Shown: positions 1 through 10,600, numbered from the stretch's first letter. The stretch is DNA of 64,000 nt from VGJW01 sp035285595 (GCA_035285595.1 JAYKGV010000028.1:1-64000); one strand, 5' to 3'. Program-made: numbers and translations. The notes: generated by a model not told the origin, from the letters alone.

Positions 1-2
1 CA

Positions 3-788
3 CCGCTTCCTCCGGGGGTCGTGCCTTATGCTCTCGCAGTGGCGCCTGATGGGGGCTGGCTGGTGGCCGACCATCCCGGTCGTCGTGTGCTGCATCGACC
101 GCCCGCGGGCGATTGGAGCATCCTGCCGTGGGTGGTGGATCACCCTCGCGTGCTGGCGACCGGAGTCGATGGAGTCGTCCATGTGCTGGGTCGGAAGGGA
201 CCCGGTCTCGACGTGTTGCAGCGCTTTCGCTGGTTGCCTCCCTTCTTGCCGGCTGAGAGCACGGGCGAGACCGTCGCGACGGGCGATATCGACGCGATGA
301 CCATTCATCCCGTGTCAGGAGTGCTGTGGTCCGAAAGTGGTCGAGTACGTGATCAAACCGGCCGCCTCTGGTTGGAGCTACCACCAGGTAGTCGAGTGGA
401 ATCCATGGCCAGCGGGCGGGGGGGGCTGGCTGTGGCAGGAGCCGGTCAAATCTGGATCATGAAGCCCGATGAGACAGTCTGGAAAGTAGTCAACAGGTCA
501 GTTGAACGCTTGCCGTCGACGGCGCTCAGGGCCTTGGCCTGGGATGCGACGCAACTGCTTCTGGCAGAGCATGCGCGAGGCCGTGTGTGGTCGTGGACCG
601 AGGAGGCATCCTTTCGTTTGCTGGCAGGTGCCCTTGACGTCCAGGTCAAGGATCCGCTCCCCGTCCAAGGCGAGATTCCGGCCCTTTCGGCAGATATTGG
701 TGCTCCAACGGCCCTCTTGCCGCTGGGGGGAGGAAGAATCCTTCTGGCAGATGCGCTTTCCGCTTCTCTACTGGAGTGGCAGCCTTGA
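3..788 (+). CDS. NHL/beta-propeller protein, 5' end outside window
   Basis: The reading frame is open to the first base of the window, so the start lies upstream; GTG at 21 is only the first possible internal start. The visible part (about 260 residues) repeats the pattern of NHL or six-bladed propeller blades: a hydrophobic strand, P-D-G-G, then L-V-A-D-xx-x-x-R-V, seen at the very beginning (YALAVAPDGGWLVAD) and weakly again further on (RILLADALSASLLEW). Such domains usually bind proteins or ligands outside the cytoplasm. It overlaps the next gene by 13 bases in another frame, which implies translational coupling. The next gene ends with similar blades, so the two are probably co-expressed envelope proteins. 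The exact role is unknown. Confidence 0.75.
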   Translation, partial: PLPPGVVPYALAVAPDGGWLVADHPGRRVLHRPPAGDWSILPWVVDHPRVLATGVDGVVHVLGRKGPGLDVLQRFRWLPPFLPAESTGETVATGDIDAMTIHPVSGVLWSESGRVRDQTGRLWLELPPGSRVESMASGRGGLAVAGAGQIWIMKPDETVWKVVNRSVERLPSTALRALAWDATQLLLAEHARGRVWSWTEEASFRLLAGALDVQVKDPLPVQGEIPALSADIGAPTALLPLGGGRILLADALSASLLEWQP

Positions 789-3142
789 GGGCGCACCTGT
801 TCGCCCGGGGGCTGATCTGCTTGGCAGGGGTAGTGGCTTGCCTGCCGCCGTCGAGCCTTCTACCCGAACGGGGTACCGTTGCGGCCAAGGCGATGGCCGT
901 GGACATTCGTGGAGTCATCCTGGATGACAATGGCCGCAGGATCTCGGGTGCACACGTGCACCTGCTGCTGGGACTGTCCGTGCCGGACATGCCCCCTGAG
1001 CCTGCGGATATCGAGCGAGTCGTGGCCCCTGCTCCCGCCGGGGAGCCGCTGGACGGCAGTTTGCAGTCGACACCGCTGGATGGCAGCCTCCAGTCCACGC
1101 CCCTTGACGGTGGCCTCCAGACGACGCCCTTGGCACGGCCCTTGCGCTATCCCCTCGGACCCTTGCGCGTGCCCAAGGTGGTGAGCTCCGTACTGACCGA
1201 TGATCAGGGACGCTTCCGGCTCGAAGCCCCTGCCCCGGGACACTTTTCGATTCAGGTGCTGGATCCTGCGACCGGAAGGGTATCAGCTCGCGAGGTCTTT
1301 CTACAAGCGTCGACCTCCGGCATCGACATCGGTTCAATTCATCTGGGTCGTCCCCGAACGCTCAAGGGGCGCCTGTCCGGTCCTCCCGGCTGGGATCCCA
1401 GCCGTGCGCTGGTGTTCCTGCCCGGTGGCGAAGTTTGGGTGCGTCCATTCAAGGACGGTACTTTCGTGCTGGAGGGCGTTCCTCCGGGCAGTCCTGCCGT
1501 CGCAGCCGTGGCGGCAGGACTGTTGCCAGCCGTGCTACCACTGCCAACCGCTGCAGGGGAGGATGTCCTCGAAGTGGCCGACCTTCGTCTGCTCGAACCG
1601 CAGCCTGTACTGGAGCGTGTCGAACCGGAAGTCGTGGCTCCAGGTGCGACGGTTTCAGTCCTGGGGCAGGCCTTCGGGGCGTGGCAGGGAGAACCTTGGC
1701 AGCTGATGCTGGATGACGTGGTTCTTTCCGATGCGGTCAGGATGGATGACCGACGAATCGATTTCATTTGGCCGGATGAGTTGCCTGGAGAGCGCCTTTC
1801 CCTCAAGGTGGGGAACCGACGTTCCGAGGTCCTCTCGGTCACCGCCGCGGCCAGCTGGTCCGTGCTCCAGGCCACGGCGTCGCTCTGGCCCGGGGAGATG
1901 TGGCCTCCTGCCATAAGGGTCACCGATGCCCGGGGACGGCAACTATCCGGTGCAGGGTCTTGGACATGGTGGCCTCATCAGGACTGGGCGCGGCGTGCAC
2001 CCGAGGGACTCGTGGCAGCCAGGCCCGGACTCCACCATGGGCGATGGCGGCTAGGACGCTGGGAGTCAACGGCCAGCGTCAGGGTATCCACCCACGTAGG
2101 CAGGGTCATCCTCCAGCCACCCGGCCTGGTTTCAGGGAACCTCGAAGGAACGGCCGACATACGGCTTTTCCAACCAGCGTGGATGTTGCCGGCTCCGGAA
2201 GGCAGCGGATGGTGGTTCTGTGATCGTCGAGGGGTGGCGGCCGGGAGCCTCCAGGAGTTGTCAGAGATTCGGTGGATTTCCAGAGAGGGGATTGTCCGCG
2301 TGGTCCGCTCCGAACCGGAGGGTGCCGGGGTCCGATGGACCCAGGCTGCAGCCTGTGGCCGTGGGGTGTTGGTCCTCGAGGAGCAGGCGAAGAGGTTTGA
2401 GGTGTGGCAACCGGAAGCCACGCGGATGCTCGGGGTCGAGGTCCCTCCGCGGACCTGGACAAGCCTTCCCGAGCTGCCAGAATCTTTGCGAGACGGCACC
2501 TTGCCCGGTCCCATGGCATGGCATCCTCGCTGGGGGCTTTTTGCCACGCTGCAGTCCTCCTCAGTCTTTCGGCTTCTGCAGCTCGACGAGAAGGGGAATT
2601 GGACCGTACGGGTCGAAGCCTTGGGGCCGACCTACCCCGAACCGACCATGCCGATACTTGCACCGAACCAAGCCCAGCTGCGAGCCCAGTCCCTGATGGT
2701 GACGGAGGAAGGTGACGTGTTGCTGGGTTCGACGTCGAGGCTTTGGTGCTGGCCCCGTCTCGAGGGGGTGCGGTGGGGCCGGCTGCTGCTTCCGGGACGT
2801 TTCACGGCGTTGCTCGGCGACGGGACGATCGATGGGGGACCCGTAGGGCACGACCCCTCGGCCATCAGCGTACGCGTCATCTCCGGGCTCGCCTTGGTCG
2901 GAAAGGATCTCTGGGTTGCAGATGGCAATCATCATCGGCTTCTGGCACTGTCACCCGAAGGCAAGGTTTGGCAACTAGGGGGCGGGGGTTGGGTCCGAGG
3001 TGGCCATCAGGAACATCGGTTGCTGGATTGGCGGTGGCTTCGTCCCGGTCCCTTGGCGAACGGGCCGGAGGGCACGGTAGGCCTCGTCGAAAGGTTAGGG
3101 GGGAGACTTCTGGAGATCTCCCCCCTGCCTACGCCGCGTTGA
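776..3142 (+). CDS. Probable lipoprotein with carboxypeptidase-regulatory-like, IPT/TIG and NHL-like domains
   Basis: The 788-residue protein starts at GTG 776, inside the end of the previous gene. The N-terminus has a hydrophobic stretch ending in GVVAC, a plausible lipobox, so it is likely exported and lipid-anchored. Next come a region like carboxypeptidase regulatory domains (VRGVILDD-type strand, G-x-x-I-S-G-A), interrupted by three nine-residue repeats of the type PLDGSLQST (residues about 91-117), a second such fold, and then an IPT/TIG domain (VLERVEPEVVAPGATVSVLG, about residues 280-355). The C-terminal third has propeller-like strands (LWVADGNHHRLLALSPEGKV). The architecture suggests an extracellular scaffold or surface protein. 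I recognise no catalytic residues. It converges with the next gene after only 6 bases. Confidence 0.8.
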   Translation: MAALRAHLFARGLICLAGVVACLPPSSLLPERGTVAAKAMAVDIRGVILDDNGRRISGAHVHLLLGLSVPDMPPEPADIERVVAPAPAGEPLDGSLQSTPLDGSLQSTPLDGGLQTTPLARPLRYPLGPLRVPKVVSSVLTDDQGRFRLEAPAPGHFSIQVLDPATGRVSAREVFLQASTSGIDIGSIHLGRPRTLKGRLSGPPGWDPSRALVFLPGGEVWVRPFKDGTFVLEGVPPGSPAVAAVAAGLLPAVLPLPTAAGEDVLEVADLRLLEPQPVLERVEPEVVAPGATVSVLGQAFGAWQGEPWQLMLDDVVLSDAVRMDDRRIDFIWPDELPGERLSLKVGNRRSEVLSVTAAASWSVLQATASLWPGEMWPPAIRVTDARGRQLSGAGSWTWWPHQDWARRAPEGLVAARPGLHHGRWRLGRWESTASVRVSTHVGRVILQPPGLVSGNLEGTADIRLFQPAWMLPAPEGSGWWFCDRRGVAAGSLQELSEIRWISREGIVRVVRSEPEGAGVRWTQAAACGRGVLVLEEQAKRFEVWQPEATRMLGVEVPPRTWTSLPELPESLRDGTLPGPMAWHPRWGLFATLQSSSVFRLLQLDEKGNWTVRVEALGPTYPEPTMPILAPNQAQLRAQSLMVTEEGDVLLGSTSRLWCWPRLEGVRWGRLLLPGRFTALLGDGTIDGGPVGHDPSAISVRVISGLALVGKDLWVADGNHHRLLALSPEGKVWQLGGGGWVRGGHQEHRLLDWRWLRPGPLANGPEGTVGLVERLGGRLLEISPLPTPR
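1046..1126 (+). repeat. Three in-frame 27-bp repeats
   Basis: Three consecutive 27-base units (1046-1072, 1073-1099, 1100-1126) encode PLDGSLQST, PLDGSLQST and PLDGGLQTT. They sit in the linker of a carboxypeptidase-regulatory-like domain. Third-position differences between units show the repeat is not a very recent duplication. Because the unit is a multiple of three, copy-number change would keep the frame. Confidence 0.85.
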
Positions 3143-3148
3143 GAATCG

Positions 3149-5374
3149 TCAGTCCGGAACCCAGACGCCCGTACGGAGCCGCCTGGCCGCATTGTTCGCG
3201 GTGTCTGCGAAGATGACATCGCCGTTATCCAGCACATCCAGCCCCCCCAGCTTGTAGGGAAGTACCGTCTGCATGGCGGCGCCTTCGAAGAGGCCGCCGG
3301 AGTCCTTGGCAATGGTCCGTCCTTTACCCGAGGCCAAATCCAGCATCACGATGCGTCGGGAGTTCGGCATCGTGAGGTACAGGCGTTGTCTCCTGCGATC
3401 CAGCGCCAAACCGGCGTCCGTGGGTTGCACCCAGCGATACTCCCCCTTGACCTCGGCCAGATCAAGGCCCATCTGGCTGAACGGGGTCAGCTGGTCCGGG
3501 GCCAAGCCCTTCGTTCCCACGGGTACGACGTAAGAACCGGATTCATATGGCCTGACCTCATTCACGGCTTGGCCTACCAGAGTAGTTACCGCCGCTTGGC
3601 TGAAGTCACCCCCGGGGGGGGCGATGGCATGCCGCACGGCCTGATTGTAGAGGTCGAGAATGAAAAGCTCTTCCCGGCCGTCGGCGCGACGTTGCCAGAC
3701 CACGCGCGTGGGACGGTGGAGAGAGGCCTTCAGCCCGGAGTTCGGACCAGCCTCGGCGTCCTTCATTCGACCGAAGTCGGGCACGTCGACGCTTGCGGTC
3801 CCTCCATCCTGAAGTGGTGTCTCCACGTTGGTGGTCGGGACGTAGGCCAAGGCCGCCAGTCCCCCCTCGGTCGTGCTCAGGACGTCCGTGGTGTAGGGCC
3901 AGCCGTCTCCGATCACCGTACGGACCTCACCGGACTGATGATCGATGCGGCGGATAAGGTTGGCTCCGCGATCGGCGACATAGAGATTGCCGGTGTCATC
4001 GAAGGCCAGGCCTGCCGCACGGCCCCAGGCCGTCGACTCGAGCGGGGATTGCGGCGCGCCGTCATAGCCTAGGTCAGGATTGCCCAGCCAGTAGAACTTG
4101 CCCTGCTCCATCTGTCTGCCGAAGTAGGTGCCGGCCACACGAGCGGCGAAGCCGATACAGTTGAGGCCGTCGAAGGTCATCGCCATGTTGCCCTGACGGT
4201 CCTGACGCATCTCGACGATGGTCCGAAGGGTCAATTTAGGCTCACTGCCGACTGATTCGCTGGCCAGAAGGGTGCCAGCGAAAAGGCTCCCGGTCTCAGC
4301 CCCCTCCTCCGAGACCCCGGCCTGCCAGGTCGAGGGGTCCTCTCCGGCGGGAAGCAGGCCCAGGTAGGTGATCCGGCTGCCACCCGCCACGCGATCGATG
4401 AGTCCTGCCTTGTTGCTCGAGAGGAAGTAAAGACTACCGCTCGCTTCGACGCCCGTGGGTTCGCCGAAGGGTTGCTTGAGCGCATCTGCAGGGCTCTTCA
4501 AGGTTTCATTCGTCAACAGGGTGTTGCCGGCATCCGTGAGGACGGCCAATGGAACGCGATCCAGCACCGCTTGCCACGCCTGGTGGCTGTCGGGAACCTT
4601 GGTCACGAGACCTAACAGGACCTGGCTCGCAAGTTCCTGACTGCGACCGATGGTGAATGCAGATCCCACCTTGCTCTCGTCGTCCGTGGCGGGCAGGACG
4701 AAGGCCTTGTCGCGGACGGCATCTCGCAAACGATCGGTCTCCAGCTTCGCGACCCGCACCAGGCCCTTCGCATCAGCCTTCGAGGTCGCCGCCAGGAAAC
4801 CGGACCCGGGCCGATTTTCAGCCTGTACGGTCCGCAAGAACTCGAGCACCATCGTCGAGGCAGGATCGACCGTGATGGCAGTCCCCGCTGTCCCTATGGC
4901 GAGAAGACGTCGTTGTTGTCCGAACAGCACCTGTGCCACCAGAGGCTGGCCCTCGGCGAAAACCCCAGGTGTTTCGAAACGGCCATCTGGATTCGTACGC
5001 GCTGAGAGGAGGGCGAACTTTTCCTTGTCTTGGGCATCACGCAGGACGAGGAACTGGCCCTCGTCGTCCATGAAGGTCACCAAGGCCCCGGCAAGCGGGC
5101 TGTCCGCTCCCCGTACCTCGCCGGTCACGGCCGTCTGTCCGCTGGCGAAAGCCGTGCCGATGACCCTGAATCTGGCTCCAGGGAGGACTGCGCCTGCAGG
5201 CATGCTCACCTGTGCGGCCACGGGTCCGCGGGGCTGGGCCTCGGCAATCGGGGACGACTGGCTCGCCGGCGGATTCACGGCCCGGGGCAGCATGGGCTGC
5301 GCACAGGCCGTCAGCGTAGCTGCACACAAAGGCAGAAGACGCCTGGAACGAGGAAAGAACGAATGCAGTTCCAT
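3149..5374 (-). CDS. NHL-repeat lipoprotein
   Basis: I take ATG 5374 as the start (741 residues). It is followed by MELHSFFPRSRRLLPLCAA and a lipobox LTAC, and AGAGG lies ten bases upstream, overlapping the stop of the upstream gene. The longer frame starting at 5434 would lie inside that gene. The second half carries NHL blades, for example AAGLAFDDTGNLYVADRGAN followed by LIRRIDHQSGEVRTVIG, and a C-terminal blade GGLDVLDNGDVIFADTANNA. The N-terminal part contains a carboxypeptidase-regulatory-like segment (VTGEVRGADSPLAGALVTF). It is the second gene of a two-gene minus-strand operon with a closely similar protein. The likely role is an outer-surface or periplasmic propeller protein; the ligand is unknown. 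Confidence 0.82.
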   Translation of the reverse strand: MELHSFFPRSRRLLPLCAATLTACAQPMLPRAVNPPASQSSPIAEAQPRGPVAAQVSMPAGAVLPGARFRVIGTAFASGQTAVTGEVRGADSPLAGALVTFMDDEGQFLVLRDAQDKEKFALLSARTNPDGRFETPGVFAEGQPLVAQVLFGQQRRLLAIGTAGTAITVDPASTMVLEFLRTVQAENRPGSGFLAATSKADAKGLVRVAKLETDRLRDAVRDKAFVLPATDDESKVGSAFTIGRSQELASQVLLGLVTKVPDSHQAWQAVLDRVPLAVLTDAGNTLLTNETLKSPADALKQPFGEPTGVEASGSLYFLSSNKAGLIDRVAGGSRITYLGLLPAGEDPSTWQAGVSEEGAETGSLFAGTLLASESVGSEPKLTLRTIVEMRQDRQGNMAMTFDGLNCIGFAARVAGTYFGRQMEQGKFYWLGNPDLGYDGAPQSPLESTAWGRAAGLAFDDTGNLYVADRGANLIRRIDHQSGEVRTVIGDGWPYTTDVLSTTEGGLAALAYVPTTNVETPLQDGGTASVDVPDFGRMKDAEAGPNSGLKASLHRPTRVVWQRRADGREELFILDLYNQAVRHAIAPPGGDFSQAAVTTLVGQAVNEVRPYESGSYVVPVGTKGLAPDQLTPFSQMGLDLAEVKGEYRWVQPTDAGLALDRRRQRLYLTMPNSRRIVMLDLASGKGRTIAKDSGGLFEGAAMQTVLPYKLGGLDVLDNGDVIFADTANNAARRLRTGVWVPD

Positions 5375-5387
5375 AGGGGAAAGACCT

Positions 5388-7586
5388 CTAGCGATTGCCG
5401 ATGCGAAGGACCCGGACACGCCGGGAGCGGTCATCCGTCATCAGCAGATTTCCTGCGGCGTCGATCGCGATGGAGTTGATCTCACCGAGCGTGACGGACT
5501 TGGCGTCACCGTCCTGGACCCTGACGCTGCGACGGGTCAGGTAGCGTGACAGCCTGTCACGCAAGGCGGGCTTCTCCGATACGACCGTTTCCAACATGTT
5601 GCCGGCGACGGTCCAGATGCGCCTCTGCGGATCGTCGAGGCGCACCATCCGGATGAGCTGGTGGTCAGAATCCGCAATGAAGAGTCGCTGCTTGTCATCG
5701 ACGACGACCTTGTGCGGGTAATTCAGCGGAACCTCCACGGCGGGCTTCCCTTCGTCTACAGGCAAGGAGGAACTGGCGTCCAGCGTCAGGTGCCTTCTAG
5801 CCTCCCTTTGCGCCCGCTCCGCTGGCACGGGGATCCCCGCAAGGCGTTTCCACGTCCCGGCGGCCAGGTCGATTTCAAAGATGACCCCAGCCTCCGTGTC
5901 GGTGACGAAGAGGTAACGCTTGCCCTCACGCACGTGGACAGTGACGTTGGTCGGATACATGAACGCGAGATCGGCCATGTTGCCGGAGAGGCCCAGGGCT
6001 GCGGCCGCCTCATCGCGTTCAGCAGGGTCCTCGAAGGCCTTACCCAGCGGGTCGGCGCGCCCTACCACCTCGCCCTGTCCGTCAAGCGTGACGATCTGGA
6101 TGAGACCCTGGTCGGCATCAGCCGCATAGACCGTACGTGTGCCCTCAGTGGTGAAAGGGTCCACCGCCAGATCCGCGATCGACCAGCCCAAACTGCTGCT
6201 CAGGTCAAGATCTCCCGACGCATCCGCCGCTGGGAGGATGAAACGGGCTCCTTGCCACTCTGCCGTTCGCCAAGGATTGAAGACAGGACTCGAGGGGTCG
6301 AAACCGGTGAAGGTGTCCACCTTGGCCAGACCAGGCACGGGGAAGAAGTCGCTGTCGACAAGGTCCCCGAAGACCGCACCCAGCAACAAGCCGCCGTCGC
6401 CGAAGGGAGTCACGGCCTGCATATTGTAGAACCCGTTGGCCCCGTAGTTGTAGCGCCGCGCCAGAATGCGTGGGGTCGAAGCATCTCTGTCGAGCAGCGT
6501 CAGGGTCTCGGTGGCGTATCCGTAACTGTTGAGATAGGCGCGCCCGCTCACGGGGTCGTAAGCCACCACTCTTGAAGTTTCACTGTCCGGCGCCTCGAGC
6601 GCGGAGGACTCGAGGGCCATCGGTTGCAGGCCGACATCCTCATCGCCCGCCTTATCCTTGGCGATGGCCCGCAGCAGGTCTGCCCAGGCCTTGGCCAAGG
6701 CTCCGGTTTCTGCGCGTCCCACGGCAAGTGCGTACTTGTCGTTCAGGACGTCAGTGGCCTCAAGGGCGAGGTCCGCGGCTTCGAGCCCAGCGTAGTCAGA
6801 TTCGCGCAACAAGGCACCTGTTCTCGTCACAAGGTCCTTGTAGAGGGCCAGATTGCCATCGGCCTCGAAGACCACGGACAGGTCGAGGCCCCAGATGCGC
6901 AGACGTTGCCGTAGGTATTCCGTGACCAAGGTCGTCGCAAGGTCGACCGGGACCTCTCCCGAACCCTTGGTGTGATCGACCAACGCCGACAGGCGACGGT
7001 TACCCTTGAGCAGTACGGTCACGACCATCTGCTCGGCCGGTGCCGCAATCTCGAAGGAGCCTGAGGCATTGGTCACCCCGCCATAAGGCTGGCCGTCAGG
7101 CCGGGCAAGCAGCTGCCCCGCAGGTGTGGAGAGCGCGACCCAACCCTCGGTGACCGGGAAGTCTGCCCGACCTGTCCGGTCGGCCGTCCGTCGGGGGCTG
7201 GTTGTCAAGCCGGCTGCGCCATTGGCGATCAAGTTCGCCGCGCCGTTGGCGATGAGACCAGCCGCGCCATTGGCGATTAGGTTCGCCGCGCCGTTGGCGA
7301 TAAGCCCAGCCGCTCCATTGGCCACCAAGGTCTCGGGGCCGGAGACGATACCCTTCAGCAACTGGCCGGGGCTGCGCTTGAGGTAACCCAAGGCCTGCGC
7401 TTCCGAGTCTGACAGGGTGAAGGGCAGGACTTGGCCAGGACTCTGGGTCTGACCCGGGCTGGGAACCGGTGTGGCCCCGCCGCTTGTTCCGAAGGTGGCC
7501 GGAGGGGGCACTTTGGTGGTGGGCTGGACGCAACCCGCCAGTAGGACCACCAATGACGAGTGAAGAAAGGAACGGCGGGCAATCAT
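5388..7586 (-). CDS. NHL-repeat lipoprotein with Ala-Asn-Gly tandem repeat
   Basis: ATG 7586 is chosen because a GGAG lies seven bases upstream and it is followed directly by MIARRSFLHSSLVVLLAGC, a textbook lipoprotein signal. The mature protein (732 residues in total) has a Pro/Gln-rich linker, then five copies of an eight-residue unit of the type IANGAAGL / IANGAANL (about residues 85-125), then a long region with a carboxypeptidase-regulatory-like motif and at least four NHL-type blades (for example KRYLFVTDTEAGVIFEIDLA and LFIADSDHQLIRMVRL, with a last blade ending NLLMTDDRSRRVRVLRI). It is followed by its paralogue after 13 bases. The low-complexity repeat probably forms an extended or beta-helical spacer lifting the propeller from the membrane; this is inference. 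Confidence 0.84.
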   Translation of the reverse strand: MIARRSFLHSSLVVLLAGCVQPTTKVPPPATFGTSGGATPVPSPGQTQSPGQVLPFTLSDSEAQALGYLKRSPGQLLKGIVSGPETLVANGAAGLIANGAANLIANGAAGLIANGAANLIANGAAGLTTSPRRTADRTGRADFPVTEGWVALSTPAGQLLARPDGQPYGGVTNASGSFEIAAPAEQMVVTVLLKGNRRLSALVDHTKGSGEVPVDLATTLVTEYLRQRLRIWGLDLSVVFEADGNLALYKDLVTRTGALLRESDYAGLEAADLALEATDVLNDKYALAVGRAETGALAKAWADLLRAIAKDKAGDEDVGLQPMALESSALEAPDSETSRVVAYDPVSGRAYLNSYGYATETLTLLDRDASTPRILARRYNYGANGFYNMQAVTPFGDGGLLLGAVFGDLVDSDFFPVPGLAKVDTFTGFDPSSPVFNPWRTAEWQGARFILPAADASGDLDLSSSLGWSIADLAVDPFTTEGTRTVYAADADQGLIQIVTLDGQGEVVGRADPLGKAFEDPAERDEAAAALGLSGNMADLAFMYPTNVTVHVREGKRYLFVTDTEAGVIFEIDLAAGTWKRLAGIPVPAERAQREARRHLTLDASSSLPVDEGKPAVEVPLNYPHKVVVDDKQRLFIADSDHQLIRMVRLDDPQRRIWTVAGNMLETVVSEKPALRDRLSRYLTRRSVRVQDGDAKSVTLGEINSIAIDAAGNLLMTDDRSRRVRVLRIGNR
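7216..7335 (-). repeat. Five 24-bp units alternating as a 48-bp higher-order repeat
   Basis: Five in-frame 24-base units (7216-7239, 7240-7263, 7264-7287, 7288-7311, 7312-7335) encode the IANGAA(G/N)L repeats. Units 1 and 3 resemble each other, as do units 2 and 4, so duplication probably happened in 48-base steps. It is coding DNA with no spacers, so it is not a CRISPR array. Confidence 0.88.
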
Positions 7587-7616
7587 GCAAAGGCTCCGGT
7601 ATGAAATATCCCTTGT

Positions 7617-7645
7617 AGGTTTTCTTGCCCCACGCCGGAAAACCT
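7617..7645. other. Inverted repeat between kinase gene and NHL lipoprotein gene
   Basis: AGGTTTTC (7617-7624) and GAAAACCT (7638-7645) form a perfect eight-base-pair stem with a 13-base loop. The distal arm touches the stop codon of the kinase gene. No T-tract follows on the minus strand, so a classical terminator is unlikely. It could be an operator or an mRNA processing or attenuation structure for the lipoprotein operon that starts at 7586. Confidence 0.35.
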
Positions 7646-10600
7646 TAACCCGATCCGGGGATGGGCGAACCCGGCTCGACTTCGGCTTGTTCTTCGGCGG
7701 CGGAGACTCGGTTGCGTCCCCCGTGCTTGGATCGGTACATCGCAAGGTCGGCACGTTCAAGCATGTGCTTGGGGTCTTCGCCCGGCAGCAGCGTGGCATG
7801 GCCGATGCTCACCGTGACTCTGAGAGGTTGGCCGTCGGAGCCGGGCAGGGGATTCCCTTCGATGCTGGCGCGGAGCCGTTCCGCGAGCACGGCTGCGCCA
7901 GCCGTACCGGTGTCCGGCATCAAAACCACCATTTCCTCGCCACCGAAACGGGAGGCAATGTCGTCCTCGCGCACCGTCCGTCGGATGGTCTGGGCCACGT
8001 GACGCAGGACATCGTCTCCCACAGCGTGTCCATAGGTATCGTTGAATCGCTTGAAGTGGTCGATATCGCTCAGCAGGATGGACAAGCTACCGCCTGTCCG
8101 TTGTGCTCGGTGCGCCTCCTCTTCCATCCGGGTCTCGAGATAGGAACGGAAAAACAATCCGGTCAGCGCATCCTCGGTCGCCCTCTTGTACATCTGGGCG
8201 TTGTAGATGGCCGATGAGGCGAGACTCGCGATGGATTCCAGCAGGGCCAGATCCTTGTCGGTGAACTCCTCCACGACGACCTTGGAGTCGACGTAGAGGA
8301 CGCCGACGTACTCTTCACGCGGAGCCCTGGTTTCGGTACGGCTGCCCCGTTGCCGCTTGTCTTGATCGTGCACTCGGGTTGTTTGCTGCGGGGGCTGGGG
8401 ACGCCGCAAGGGCACGCACATGACCGTCCTGAGATCGAGATCGAGGATCGACTTCTGGGCCTGAAATACCGTGTTGTTACGTGTATCCCTGAGGCAGGCA
8501 GGTTCACCGGTCTGCAGCACCGACGTGGTGACCGACATCGAGACCTGGTCGTGTTGGTGCTCGATGTCACCACCGTGTCGATCCATCGCTCGCTCGCAGA
8601 CCAATCCGCCGTCCGAACCCTTGAGGAAAATGAAGGCCCGCTCCGCATTGGTGTGTTGCAGGGTCTTGTGCACCACCACGTCCAGGACGCTCCGCAGCTC
8701 GAGGGTCGTCGACGCCACCTTGGCCAAGTCGTTCAGATGCTCCAGTTTTTGTGCCTTGTCAGCCACCGAACTGTAGAGGCGCGCCTTCTCGATCGCTTGC
8801 GAGGCCTGCAAGGCCAAGGTCTCCACCAGCTTGAGATCCCGGTCCTGGAAGGAGTTGTTGATGGCTTGCCGATCGAGATAGATCACCCCGATGGCGGGTC
8901 CGTTCGCTTCCGCCGTCCGCTCGAGACTGGGCAAAGGCACGCAGAGGACCGTGCGGACATTGAGGTCGAGGACACTCCGTGTACTTTCCGGGGCCTGACC
9001 ATCCCGTACATCCGGGATGTACATCGTCTCGCCCGAATCGAAGACGGTCCGCGCGAGGCTCTCGGGACGCTTCCAGGTCTGAGGCCTGCGATCATTGGAT
9101 GAAATGTTGTACGTCGCTTTGGGCCGCAGCAGGAGGTTGCCTTCGTCATCTCGGTCCGCCAGCAGCAGGAAGCCTCTGTCGGCTTCGACGATCCGGCCGA
9201 TCTGGTCCATGATCTGATGCAGCAGGTCATTGAGGTTGCTTTCCCTGCTGGTTTGGCGAGAGAAGTCAACGACCGTTTCCAGCTGATCTCGTGCTTGGGT
9301 CACGCTCTCGAGTTCCGCTTGCAAGGCCCGGTTCTCCTGCAGGGCAAGCAGATAGCGACGCTGTACATCCGCACCACCGACCGCCGCCTCTTGCGCTCCA
9401 CCGTCCAGGAAGGCCGGCAACGTGGGATCGGCCCGATGAATCGCCCAGCGAACATCCAAGGAGCGGTAATCCTCGAAGAGGTCCGGGTCTTGGTCACGGG
9501 CGACTTCCTGCAAGAGTCGAGAGGCGGCCTGCAAAGCCCGTCCGCCGGTTTCGCTGCGTCCCGCGACGCGGGCACGGGCCAGCTGGAGTCGGGCCTGCGC
9601 ATCAGGCTCGACCAGATGGTCTCCCAGCGACTCAAGCCGATCCAACCATGGTTTGGCCGACTTGCGGTCACCTCGCGCCACCCACTGGGCCACGCCCTGT
9701 TCGGCCACATCGCGCGCCACACCCAGGGCACCGCAACTTTCGGCTGCCTGCCAGGCTTCTTCGAGTCTCTCGATGGCTTCATCGGGCTGCCCAGCCGCCC
9801 AAGCGACCAAAGCCAATACGAAGCTCGCCCGGGCCACGGTGACCGGGCTGCCTACTTCCTCGCCGAGCTCAAGCGCCCTGAGTGCAAGCGGCTTCGCTGA
9901 CTCTGCCTCGCCCAGCCTAACCATGGCTTCACCTTGAAGCACGAGGATCCGCTGCTCGAACTCCCTTACCCCAGTCGTCTCGGTGTGTTCCCAGGCGCGA
10001 TCGGAGGCCTTGAGGGCCTCATGGAAGCGACCTAGGACAAGGTCGCCCTGGGCCTTGTAGGGCAGGATGTTCAGCTCGACGAACACACGACCCCCTTCGG
10101 GGATCCGTTCCCATAGGACTGCAGCGTCCTCCCGGACCTGAAGGGCCTCACGCAAGTGGCCCTTCAGAATCAGGCCCAGGGCCAGCAAATGCGAGGCGAT
10201 GAGGCCAAAATCGGCAGAATCGATTTCGGCGGCGCGCCGCACCGCCTCGCGGGCCCACGCGACGAGCTCTTCAGCGATCCCGCGTTCTTCAGCCTGGATG
10301 GCCAGATTGATCTGGGCACACACTTCGTCGTTGCTGACACCCAGCTCAATCGTCAGGTCGAGATTTTCGCGGAATGCACGCGTGGCTTCCCCAAAGCGAC
10401 CCAGCTGCCATAGGGCATTACCGAGCAGATTCAGGCTGTCCGCAAGTCCCACGCGGTCCAGGGAGGACCGCCGGAAAGAGGCTGCTTGCTCGAGATATCT
10501 CACCCCTAGGTCAATGCGGTCGCGGGTCGACAGTCCCGGAACCTCATTGGTCACGTGCAGGAAACCGAGGAAGGCCTGATGAGCGGAGACATCGTGAGGG

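Noticed and set aside
7216..7335. CRISPR array
   Set aside because: The repeats are contiguous, in frame and encode a protein repeat; there are no spacers.
8350..9102. Long plus-strand reading frames inside the kinase gene and other GC-rich genes
   Set aside because: They mirror coding strands on the other side, have no ribosome sites and show Arg/Ser/Pro-rich shadow composition.
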